A program made the translations under genes and the position numbers. Under the pieces are notes generated by a model. The model had not been told where the DNA came from. It was given only the letters and a program-made list of their open reading frames with translations, and made no database searches. Shown in pieces: positions 1 to 6,656 of a stretch of DNA of 8,419 nt. Within the stretch, counting starts at the first letter, position 1. Each line of letters begins with the position of its first letter. Source of the stretch: JBAXBF01 sp034429745 (lineage in GTDB: Bacteria > Chloroflexota > Anaerolineae > Anaerolineales > DRKV01). Where the stretch lies: the NCBI GenBank assembly GCA_034429745.1, contig DAOUFY010000057.1, forward strand, positions 1-8,419. Direction: 5' to 3'.

Positions 1-2298
1 CCAAGCCCAATTTTTATCATCATTAGCAGCATTAACCACAATAAGATACTTATCCTCTGCTCTGCGATATACCATCAAGTCATCCAAAATATCTGCGTTG
101 ATATTCATAAAATGGGTATAGAGAGATTCTCCAACCTTCAAGCTGCTAATATCATTTGCACAAACTGAATCCAAAAAGGCACAGGCATCTTTTCCTTCTG
201 CCTGATATACTCCCATGTGTGTTACATCAAATAAACCAGCTGCTTCCCTAACAGCGATATGTTCTTCCATTACACTACTGTACCAGACAGGCATTTCCCA
301 ACCAGCAAACGGTATCATCCTTGCACCAAGTTTTAAATGCACTTCATATATCGGTGTTCTTTTTATAGGCTTATCCTTTTCTTCCCATTGATAAACTGGC
401 AAAGCACTCATTGTTTGCCCACCAACTATATACTGCTTTCCTATAAAGTACGGTTTTTGCAAATCAATGGTAGGTTCACTACTAGATTCTATCTTTCCTT
501 CATAAGCCAACGTGGTAACACTTACTAGACCGGGCAGTTTGCGTATAATTTCACTATCAAAATCCACATAACCATCCGATAAATCTCTTAACCAAGTTGC
601 AACCAGCGAAGTATTACCCCTAGAGACAATCAGATCAAGAACATCTTCATTAGCTTTCTTTACAAAAACGTCAATCTTCCTAAACTTATCCTTTTCTTTT
701 TCAGGAATGACGATAGCAGCTTGTAATTGTTCCCCATCTTTTATCTTCGACAAATCACAGCTAAGTATATAATTTAAAAATTGAAGCTGATTTTCACCCT
801 TTACCCTAACAATTCCCCACTCTTTCCCATTCAAATTATCATCTAAAGTATAAAAATGTGGGTATCCAACATTTGATACAGAATAATCACTCGCCGCCGA
901 CCTAAGCAGCTCCTTGACTCTTAATTTGGCATTTTCCAATGTCCAAAAGTCAATTTTTGTGCGAACGGCGCTTTTTCCTTTAGATATAATTGTGTATGGT
1001 TCTATACCATTAAGTACATCTGCCACAATGTCAGCTAATTGCGACATTTCTGCTTCCTCAAATCCTCGTTGAGTAACCCAGGGGGACGCCATCCGTACAC
1101 CTGTGGGGTTGAGAGCTGATTTATCTCCCGGAATGGTATTGCGGTTTGTTACAATCCCGGCTAAATCAAGGAGTCGGGCTGCCTGTTCCCCATTTAACCT
1201 GGTGCCATCTTTACCTTGTACCGATTTTACATCGAGATTCATCAGATGAGTATTGCTTCCTCCATAAGCAATTCTAAACCCGCGTTCAGCCAATTTTCGT
1301 GTAAATACATCAGTATTTTTAACAATTTGCTGCTGAAGTTCCTTAAACTTGTTTGTTCTAGCTAACTTAAAAGCTACAGCCATGGCAGCAAAAATATTAA
1401 CATGCGGTCCTCCTTGTTCTCCAGGAAATACAGCTTTATCTATCTTACTTGACATGGAAGAGTCAAAAGTGAGAATACAAGCTCCCCTTGGTCCACATAA
1501 TGTTTTATGTGTTGTGAACGTAATTACATCTGCAAACCCAACAGGAGTAGGGTAAACACCCCCTGCAACCAGACCGGCTACATGAGCAATATCTGCCATC
1601 AGTACTGCCCCAACAGAATCAGCAATTTTTCGAAATCGCTGCCAATCCACCGTCCATGGATACGACGAGTACCCAACAACGATAATTTTTGGCTTGTGTT
1701 CAAAAACAAGTTCTTGAACACTGTCGTAATTGATTTGCTCAGTTTGTGGATCAACCGAATAATGAACTGCTTGATACAACTTACCTGAACGATTTGCTGG
1801 AGATCCGTGGGTCAAATGTCCCCCATGAAATAAATCCATTCCCATTAGAACATCTCCTGGATTTAATAACGCATGATATACTGCATTATTTGCAGGAGCA
1901 CCGGAAAGAGGTTGAACATTAACATAAATATCATTCGCATCGACTCCATTTGCTGCGAACAATTCCGCACATCGGCGTCTAGCTAATGCCTCTGCAATAT
2001 CGGCATACTCTACTCCTTTATAAAATCTCGGATCTCCATAACGACGATACTCACCTAATCGCTGCTCATAATCTAAGATTTCTTGCTCTGTCATCCAACG
2101 AGTCTCTTCATTTGGGTACCCCTCAGCATATATATTTTGAAATACACTACCAATGGCTTCTCTTACAGATCGAGGGGCTATACTCTCACTAGGAATCATA
2201 ATAATTTTTTGATTCTGGCGCGCTTCTTCATATTGGATTAAATCATAAATTGAAGGGTCAATCTCATTGAGACTGCCGTAAAATAAAAAATCTCTCAT
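1..2298 (-). CDS. glyA-gcvT: Serine hydroxymethyltransferase fused to glycine-cleavage T-protein, 3' end cut by the window
   Basis: The frame is open from ATG at 2298 to the left edge, giving 766 visible residues. Residues 1-435 form a full PLP-dependent serine hydroxymethyltransferase (glycine + methylene-THF to serine). Key residues are Tyr57 and Glu59 (YAEGYP), Asp236 and His239 (ADIAHVAG), the PLP lysine Lys265 (TTHKTLCGPRG) and the carboxylate-binding Arg402 (GVRMASP). A poorly conserved linker at 436-647 contains a T-fold-like segment. From residue 648 a GcvT aminomethyltransferase domain begins, with RTPIYEVHLKLGARM, PFAGWEMPVWY, LFDVTHMG, NDIS.LKVGE and DDLMVYRRAEDKYLIVVNA, including the Asp of the folate site. 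The cut removes most of GcvT. Separate GlyA is about 420 residues and GcvT about 365, so a full fusion of roughly 1000 residues is expected. The start is supported by AAGGAG eight bases upstream. Both reactions are cytoplasmic and share methylene-THF. I believe similar fusions occur in Chloroflexota but could not check. Confidence 0.95.
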   Translation of the reverse strand, partial: MRDFLFYGSLNEIDPSIYDLIQYEEARQNQKIIMIPSESIAPRSVREAIGSVFQNIYAEGYPNEETRWMTEQEILDYEQRLGEYRRYGDPRFYKGVEYADIAEALARRRCAELFAANGVDANDIYVNVQPLSGAPANNAVYHALLNPGDVLMGMDLFHGGHLTHGSPANRSGKLYQAVHYSVDPQTEQINYDSVQELVFEHKPKIIVVGYSSYPWTVDWQRFRKIADSVGAVLMADIAHVAGLVAGGVYPTPVGFADVITFTTHKTLCGPRGACILTFDSSMSSKIDKAVFPGEQGGPHVNIFAAMAVAFKLARTNKFKELQQQIVKNTDVFTRKLAERGFRIAYGGSNTHLMNLDVKSVQGKDGTRLNGEQAARLLDLAGIVTNRNTIPGDKSALNPTGVRMASPWVTQRGFEEAEMSQLADIVADVLNGIEPYTIISKGKSAVRTKIDFWTLENAKLRVKELLRSAASDYSVSNVGYPHFYTLDDNLNGKEWGIVRVKGENQLQFLNYILSCDLSKIKDGEQLQAAIVIPEKEKDKFRKIDVFVKKANEDVLDLIVSRGNTSLVATWLRDLSDGYVDFDSEIIRKLPGLVSVTTLAYEGKIESSSEPTIDLQKPYFIGKQYIVGGQTMSALPVYQWEEKDKPIKRTPIYEVHLKLGARMIPFAGWEMPVWYSSVMEEHIAVREAAGLFDVTHMGVYQAEGKDACAFLDSVCANDISSLKVGESLYTHFMNINADILDDLMVYRRAEDKYLIVVNAANDDKNWAW
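586..816 (-). other. Degenerate T-protein-like linker domain inside the SHMT/GcvT fusion
   Basis: Residues 495-571 of the fusion align by eye with the start of the genuine GcvT domain (about 698-766) of the same protein. VKGENQLQFLNYILSCDLSK matches AEGKDACAFLDSVCANDISS, followed by IKDGEQLQ against LKVGESLY, and then KIDVFVKKANEDVLDLIVS against ILDDLMVYRRAEDKYLIVVN. The DD of the folate-binding site becomes ID followed by Val, so folate binding is unlikely here. It looks like a decayed GcvT/YgfZ-type fold kept as a spacer or docking domain. This is inference from pattern alone. Confidence 0.45.
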
Positions 2299-2306
2299 GA
2301 TTAGTA

Positions 2307-2312
2307 CTCCTT
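2307..2312 (-). promoter_or_regulatory. Ribosome binding site of the SHMT/GcvT fusion
   Basis: AAGGAG on the minus strand lies eight bases before the ATG at 2298. It fixes the start at MRDFLFYGSLN rather than a later Met. Confidence 0.8.
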
Positions 2313-2334
2313 AAGCTCAGTGGCATTATTATTG

Positions 2335-2340
2335 ATTATA
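2335..2340 (-). promoter_or_regulatory. Possible -10 box before the SHMT/GcvT fusion
   Basis: A perfect TATAAT on the minus strand sits 36 bases upstream of the ATG, within the 127-base gap behind the mmpS-like gene. The hexamer 17 bases further upstream (AAAGCA) is a poor -35. The fusion may have its own promoter or be read through from upstream. In an AT-rich gap this motif could be chance. Confidence 0.35.
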
Positions 2341-2425
2341 CTTGAAAACAGATTTACTGCTTTTGTTTTTTATATTAAGGTAAATTTTTCACGAATGAAA
2401 CGATACACACAGTGGACTTAAATAA

Positions 2426-2833
2426 CTATTTAGTAAACCCGCCACAAATAGCTTTATCAATAAATGGATCAGCCATATTTGTATCCATGACTCTTCCACC
2501 TATCATAATTGTACAGCGAACTGTTCCTTGCCCCACAGCAGCAGCAGTCAACACTACGATTGTTTTAGATTTGATATTGTATATTGGTGATGTCCATGGC
2601 AAATCTACACCTTTTGGAGCAGAAATTCTTCCATCAATTTCAGTATAGGTAACAACCGCTTGTTCCGCAGTCCCATCTACCTTATATACTATGCCAGAAG
2701 ATGATAAATCTGCTGCTTGAAACTGTTGCATTATCAGTGGAAAAACTAAATAACCCAAAATGCCTAAAGCAACAAGTATGACAACAGTAACTATAATATT
2801 CCTTTGTGAGTTTCTTTGTTTAACCGGAGCCAT
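2426..2833 (-). CDS. MmpS-like single-pass membrane-anchored protein
   Basis: This is a 135-residue protein. A short basic N-terminus (MAPVKQRNSQRN) is followed by one transmembrane helix at about 13-36, and the rest should lie outside the membrane. The outer part has the pattern I associate with MmpS-type beta-sandwich domains: Y.VDGTA..A.VTYT (50-64), an LPW motif at 78-80, then GTVRC (103-107), IMIGGRV and a Cys near the end (AICGG). Cys107 and Cys130 are placed to form a disulfide. In mycobacteria MmpS proteins partner MmpL transporters, but no MmpL-type transporter is in the window, so that role is not shown here. A strong ribosome binding site and a promoter-like sequence precede it. 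The gene lies between ydcF-like and SHMT/GcvT genes with gaps of 92 and 127 bases, so it may be its own unit. The family call is moderate and the membrane anchor is firm. Confidence 0.8.
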   Translation of the reverse strand: MAPVKQRNSQRNIIVTVVILVALGILGYLVFPLIMQQFQAADLSSSGIVYKVDGTAEQAVVTYTEIDGRISAPKGVDLPWTSPIYNIKSKTIVVLTAAAVGQGTVRCTIMIGGRVMDTNMADPFIDKAICGGFTK

Positions 2834-2838
2834 TTTAT

Positions 2839-2845
2839 CCTCCTT
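2839..2845 (-). promoter_or_regulatory. Strong ribosome binding site of the mmpS-like gene
   Basis: AAGGAGG on the minus strand is five bases from the ATG at 2833. It is the best Shine-Dalgarno sequence in the window and fixes the start. Confidence 0.85.
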
Positions 2846-2867
2846 TCAAAAACTCACCCCAAAATTA

Positions 2868-2896
2868 ATTATATGCCTAATCAAATTGTATATCTA
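2868..2896 (-). promoter_or_regulatory. Likely promoter of the mmpS-like gene
   Basis: On the minus strand there is TAGATA (2891-2896, four of six matches to TTGACA), a 17-base spacer and a perfect TATAAT (2868-2873). Transcription would start near 2861, giving a leader of about 28 bases that carries the strong ribosome binding site. This suggests the mmpS-like gene is transcribed separately from the ydcF-like gene upstream. Confidence 0.5.
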
Positions 2897-2922
2897 TTTT
2901 TCTTATTAATCAATAAGAAGAA
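2897..2922. repeat. AT-rich inverted repeat just behind the ydcF-like stop
   Basis: TTCTTATT and AATAAGAA (2900-2907 and 2912-2919) are perfect arms around the loop AATC. They extend outward to 2897 and 2922 with one G-T pair. The repeat begins five bases past the stop at 2927. The stem is almost all A-T and is not followed by a T run on either strand, so it is at best a weak terminator or RNA-end hairpin. It sits directly beside the -35 of the next gene. Confidence 0.4.
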
Positions 2923-2926
2923 AGAA

Positions 2927-3730
2927 CTAATTAAAAAATACTTCTTTCAATTGATAAATAGTTAATCCGATGTATTCCTTCATAGCATTTGTTGTCATCG
3001 AGATATTGCCAACTGTTGGAAAAATATTCATAAATTGCACAACCACCGAAGGTTCGTACAGCCGGAATAATGTAGCCTCTGTTACTGAATAATCTGTAGG
3101 TGCAGGTGTAACTTTTATGCCCATTTTGTTAAATATATAAACAGCACGCGGCATGTGAATTGCAGAGGTAACGAGTATTACATTTTTTATTCCGTGTTCT
3201 TCTAAAATTCTCTTGCAATTCAAGGCATTCTCATATGTATTGCGCGATTCTGTCTCTAGCCAAATTGCATCAGGAGGTACACCTAATAAATATAACAGGC
3301 TTTCCATATCTTCAGCCGGGCTTTTGCTCTGTTCCTCATCACCCCAATTGATTTTTCCACCACTCAGAAGAAGGTGATCTGCTTTACCTAATTTATATAA
3401 ATGAGCTGCATAAACCACGCGATCGCCTGCAGAATTAATTTCCACAAATTTACGCGGATATTCTAAACTTTCCGTTCCACCACCTAACACAACAATAACC
3501 TCGGCAGGTGGCACATCTTTTTGATTCACATATCTCCATTCCAGAGAGCGCACTAATTCTACAGCCACCCAACGATTTCCTGAAAGGAATATAACCATCA
3601 ATGAAGTAATTAATAACACACGTTGTGTTTTAAAATAACGGTATAGAAACAAGCTGATGAGTATTAATAGAAAAACTGCACCTATTGGATAGATAAATAA
3701 AGGTAATATTTTCGACAGAGCAATGATCAT
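2927..3730 (-). CDS. YdcF/ElyC-like DUF218 membrane protein
   Basis: This is a 267-residue protein with two N-terminal transmembrane helices (about 8-30 and 36-52) followed by a DUF218 domain (about 77-255). Conserved elements are VIVVLGGG (78-85), LLSGGK (121-126), ETESRNTYENA (159-169), LVTSAIHMPRA (186-196, with His192 and Arg195) and the C-terminal AMKEYIGL. Length and layout match E. coli ElyC, which affects peptidoglycan and undecaprenyl-phosphate metabolism. Other DUF218 proteins include SanA and YdcF, and no precise reaction is established for most. The domain is likely on the outer face. I chose the ATG at 3730 because it overlaps the upstream stop as ATGA. The frame can also begin at a TTG at 3745, five codons earlier, with no better ribosome binding site. 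It is probably translated by coupling to the small gene before it. The family call is firm; the exact role is not. Confidence 0.9.
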   Translation of the reverse strand: MIIALSKILPLFIYPIGAVFLLILISLFLYRYFKTQRVLLITSLMVIFLSGNRWVAVELVRSLEWRYVNQKDVPPAEVIVVLGGGTESLEYPRKFVEINSAGDRVVYAAHLYKLGKADHLLLSGGKINWGDEEQSKSPAEDMESLLYLLGVPPDAIWLETESRNTYENALNCKRILEEHGIKNVILVTSAIHMPRAVYIFNKMGIKVTPAPTDYSVTEATLFRLYEPSVVVQFMNIFPTVGNISMTTNAMKEYIGLTIYQLKEVFFN

Positions 3731-3933
3731 TGTTTCACATACCAATCTTTTGATCTTACGAGAAAGAATATCATCAATATATTAACAAAAAAGAAAACCG
3801 CAACATGAGGAATTATTCTAATCATTGAGCTTTCTATAATGAGAATCCTCAAAACGTTATAAAACAACATCCCTGAGATAAAACCGCAAAAGAAAATCAT
3901 GCTAGTTTTTTGATACCACTTCATCATTCTCAT
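3727..3933 (-). CDS. Small two-helix membrane protein of unknown function
   Basis: This is a 68-residue hydrophobic protein with two predicted transmembrane helices (about 11-32 and 40-58), a basic start (MRMMKWYQK) and a charged tail (RSKDWYVKQ). I do not recognise a family. Support as a real gene comes from its position: its TGA stop overlaps the ATG of the DUF218 gene as ATGA, and the start lies close to the divergent promoter region. Upstream of the ATG at 3933 only a weak GGAAAAG is seen about seven bases away. In-frame ATGs at codons 3 and 4 are alternative starts. It may be a partner or membrane adaptor of the DUF218 protein, but that is context only. Confidence 0.6.
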   Translation of the reverse strand: MRMMKWYQKTSMIFFCGFISGMLFYNVLRILIIESSMIRIIPHVAVFFFVNILMIFFLVRSKDWYVKQ

Positions 3934-3953
3934 TTTATCACTTTTCCATACTT

Positions 3954-3982
3954 ATTCTATGGTCATTATCTCGTGTTATAAT
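3954..3982 (-). promoter_or_regulatory. Possible promoter of the two-TM and DUF218 genes
   Basis: On the minus strand TAGAAT (3954-3959) could be a -10 box, with ATTATA (3977-3982) 17 bases upstream as a weak -35 (three of six). The -35 would be the complement of the -10 box of the opposite gene, so the two promoters would overlap. This is a weak call. Confidence 0.3.
3974..3982 (+). promoter_or_regulatory. Extended -10 promoter giving a leaderless mRNA for the GT-C gene
   Basis: TGTTATAAT is a perfect extended -10 element (TGn plus TATAAT at 3977-3982). There is no good -35 at 16-18 bases upstream, as is common for extended -10 promoters. The expected transcription start, about seven bases after the box, falls at 3989-3990, which is the A of the ATG. 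No Shine-Dalgarno sequence lies before that ATG. Confidence 0.6.
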
Positions 3983-3989
3983 GTAATCT

Positions 3990-6629
3990 ATGAAACCTTT
4001 TCAAAGAATTTCTTTTTCAATTTTCTTTCTTATTTCTTCTCTCGAGGCTTTTGGCGCAATTATCTTATTATATAAAATACCTACTGATCCCAAAAATATC
4101 CTACTTTTCGGTCTTTCGTCTTCACGTCTGACATTGTTGGTCATTTTATTAGTCATAGCCTTGCTATTATATTATCTAGGTTGGCATACCCTTAAAAAGG
4201 CTCCATGGGCAATCACTTTTGAGAGCCGTTTTATTTCAATCTGTTCTTATGGAAATAAGTGCTTTACCATTATTTCAACTTTCATCATACTTTTTGCTAA
4301 CGCATTTCTTTTCTACTCTTTAATTCTGGCAGAACAGTTTGCTGAATGGCAAGCCACTTTTTACCGGATTTCTCCACTAATTTTATGGTTAGCCATTTTC
4401 TTTCTTCAAGCAATTATCCTGCTTGTTATTTTATTCCAAGAAAGAATATGGACTTCAATAACACACTTCACCAAAAGGCATTTACTCATCTTCTTATGTA
4501 TTCTTCTTGTAATTATTTCCATAACCTTATTTATCGGAAAAACAGGAATTGGAATTACCCCTGATATTGTTGCTTGGGGAGCACCTGGAACACCTATTTT
4601 ATTATGGCAAGTCATTCTTGCCATTGATATTACCTGGTTATTTTACATTTTTACATCGCTTTTAGCAAATAAAATTCAGCCTGTGTCAAAATGGATTGAT
4701 ACATTGCTATGTTTTCTCTTATGGATATGTGCAATAATAATTTGGCAAAATACCCCCTTTATCAGCAGTTACTTTGCGCCGCTACCAGTTCCACCTAATT
4801 ATGAATTTTACCCTTATTCAGATGCCTCTATACACGATATCAATGCTCAGTTTTTGCTCATCGGTGAGGGTTTAGGTGGCAGTGGTGGAACAGTTATCCG
4901 GCGTCCCCTTTATTCACTTTTCATCGCTTTTTATCACATAATTGCAGGGCAACAGTACAATCAAATTGTTTTTATTCAAATATTGTTGTTGGGTTTAATG
5001 CCAGTTTGGCTATATCTTATTGGAGGATTAATCCATAATCGTTTCAGTGGTTTGATCAGTGCCTTGCTCTTTATCATTCAAGAGCACAACAGCATTTCTT
5101 TATCCGATGTCATTAATGTATCCCATTCAAAACTTCTCATGTCGGATGCATTTACCGCTTTTTGGATTATGGCATATACCCTTATTTTTCTTTTCTGGAA
5201 ATATCGGAGGCATTCAAGATTTCTTTTACCTTTGGCAGGTGGTGCTTTAGGTGCAGCCATGCTTGTACGCCCACAATCTGTTTTTTTAGCTTTGGTATTT
5301 TTTATAGTTGTCTTATTTGACGAGTTACCTAACCTCAAACGCTTATTTTCATACTTGTGGCTTTTTTCGCTGGGTACTCTCTGCGTCATCTCCCCATGGA
5401 TTATTCGAAATTATAGATTGACACAAACTATTGTTTTTGACGAACCTTCAATGGCGCAAATTGGTATGATTGCTCAACGGTATAACTTTGCCCCAAGTAA
5501 TGAAGACGAAGCCTTGCGTCACTTGCCAGGAGAAAAAGAAGGGGAATATTCTGCGCGGATGGTACGTCAAATCATTAATTTTGCCCTACAGCATCCTAAT
5601 GAGGTCATATCTTTTACTACTGCTCATTTTTTCCATAACCTCGTCAACTTAGTGAACACACTCCCCATTTCCTTTGAGCCAATATCTCCTGAAAAATATG
5701 TCCGTTCTTTGCCATATTGGTTAGACCTTGACCGAAAAAATTTTCAAATCAAGCCACCATATGAAGATAAACTCAGCCTAGCATTGGTTTTACTTTGTTT
5801 ATCTTTTGGATTTTCCTCTGCTTTTACTAAAGATTTTCAATCAAAAAACGTTAACCTCATCGCCTCAATCCCTTTGCTCGTTTACCTTTTTTATAACTTA
5901 AGCAATGCCATTTCTAGAAATTCTGGTTGGAGATTTTTACTCCCCGGTGATTGGGTAGCTTTAGTCTATTTCTCTTGTGGAATAAGTGCTTTTTTACTTT
6001 TCATGAACTTTATACTCAATGGATCAAATTCATGGTTATTTTCCCCCCTTTGGTCTGAATCACTTGATAAAAATTACCTAATCTCAAAGAAAAAGAGTTA
6101 CCTGAATCACTCATTACTCCTGACTTTAATTTCACTTATTCTCTTTGGTTCTTTGATTCCTATAAGTGAAGTTCTTTTCCCTAAACGTTATCCAGAAAAA
6201 ACCAAGGCAGAAATTTTTTCAATGCTATCTAATTCTAATTGGGCTATTGATAACCCAAACCGGTTTGAAAGTATCGTTCATATTGGATTGGAAGAATCCA
6301 CATTTGTTCTCTGGGGAAGAGCATTATACCCAAGGTTTTACCCGGCCCATGATGGGATAACCAGCGGTTCTCCCAACCCTTTAACAAGAATCAGGGATTA
6401 CAACCGCCTTTCTTTCCACTTTATTTCTGAAAACTCAAGGTATGTAATTTTACCAATCAAGGAACCTCCTGCACGATTCCCGAACGGTTCGGATGTCATC
6501 GTCATAGGCTGCAATGCCGGAGACCATATCAGCGCCTACCTTGTAGCTTATGCCGATGAATCACAGCCTGAAAATAATAAATGGGTAGTATTTACTCAAG
6601 ATGTTGCTGGAATCCCATTTTGCCAATAA
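3990..6629 (+). CDS. GT-C (GT39/PMT-like) membrane glycosyltransferase
   Basis: This is an 879-residue polytopic protein, probably transferring sugar from a polyprenyl-phosphate donor on the outer face of the membrane. GT-C hallmarks are the acidic loop motif YPYSDASIHD (274-283, Asp278 and Asp283), RRPLYSLFIAFY (304-315), the membrane-edge MSDA (384-387), GAAMLVRPQS (421-430) and ISPWIIRNYR (467-476). SGWRFLLPGDWVALVYF (645-661) resembles Chloroflexota homologues as I recall them. About seven helices precede the SDAS motif, where usual PMT-type enzymes have one, so residues 1-230 look like an added membrane domain. Residues 477-595 form a large hydrophilic loop. A final helix (about 707-728) leads to a soluble C-terminal domain (731-879) with LWGRALYPRFYPAHDG. 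Acceptor and sugar are unknown. The start is the ATG right behind the extended -10 box. The dehydrogenase gene follows after 27 bases. Confidence 0.85.
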   Translation: MKPFQRISFSIFFLISSLEAFGAIILLYKIPTDPKNILLFGLSSSRLTLLVILLVIALLLYYLGWHTLKKAPWAITFESRFISICSYGNKCFTIISTFIILFANAFLFYSLILAEQFAEWQATFYRISPLILWLAIFFLQAIILLVILFQERIWTSITHFTKRHLLIFLCILLVIISITLFIGKTGIGITPDIVAWGAPGTPILLWQVILAIDITWLFYIFTSLLANKIQPVSKWIDTLLCFLLWICAIIIWQNTPFISSYFAPLPVPPNYEFYPYSDASIHDINAQFLLIGEGLGGSGGTVIRRPLYSLFIAFYHIIAGQQYNQIVFIQILLLGLMPVWLYLIGGLIHNRFSGLISALLFIIQEHNSISLSDVINVSHSKLLMSDAFTAFWIMAYTLIFLFWKYRRHSRFLLPLAGGALGAAMLVRPQSVFLALVFFIVVLFDELPNLKRLFSYLWLFSLGTLCVISPWIIRNYRLTQTIVFDEPSMAQIGMIAQRYNFAPSNEDEALRHLPGEKEGEYSARMVRQIINFALQHPNEVISFTTAHFFHNLVNLVNTLPISFEPISPEKYVRSLPYWLDLDRKNFQIKPPYEDKLSLALVLLCLSFGFSSAFTKDFQSKNVNLIASIPLLVYLFYNLSNAISRNSGWRFLLPGDWVALVYFSCGISAFLLFMNFILNGSNSWLFSPLWSESLDKNYLISKKKSYLNHSLLLTLISLILFGSLIPISEVLFPKRYPEKTKAEIFSMLSNSNWAIDNPNRFESIVHIGLEESTFVLWGRALYPRFYPAHDGITSGSPNPLTRIRDYNRLSFHFISENSRYVILPIKEPPARFPNGSDVIVIGCNAGDHISAYLVAYADESQPENNKWVVFTQDVAGIPFCQ

Positions 6630-6641
6630 AAAAGAATTATT

Positions 6642-6649
6642 AGAAAGGA
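6642..6649 (+). promoter_or_regulatory. Ribosome binding site of the dehydrogenase gene
   Basis: AGAAAGGA lies seven bases before the ATG at 6657, within the 27-base gap after the glycosyltransferase stop. I see no promoter in this gap, which supports co-transcription. Confidence 0.75.
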
Positions 6650-6656
6650 CTTTTTC

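Noticed and set aside
337..2192. Four plus-strand reading frames of 60-93 codons
   Set aside because: They lie opposite the SHMT/GcvT fusion, whose protein sequence is clearly conserved; their translations look like no family and have no ribosome binding sites.
2299..2425. Glycine riboswitch before the SHMT/GcvT gene
   Set aside because: The 127-base gap is AT-rich and too short for a tandem glycine aptamer; I see none of its conserved core and no terminator hairpin.
3731..3745. TTG start five codons before the ATG of the DUF218 gene
   Set aside because: It has no ribosome binding site, and the ATG forms the usual ATGA overlap with the upstream stop; not fully excluded.
4346..5652. Short reading frames on both strands inside the glycosyltransferase gene
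   Set aside because: The 879-residue frame carries the GT-C motifs throughout; the others are unsupported overlaps.
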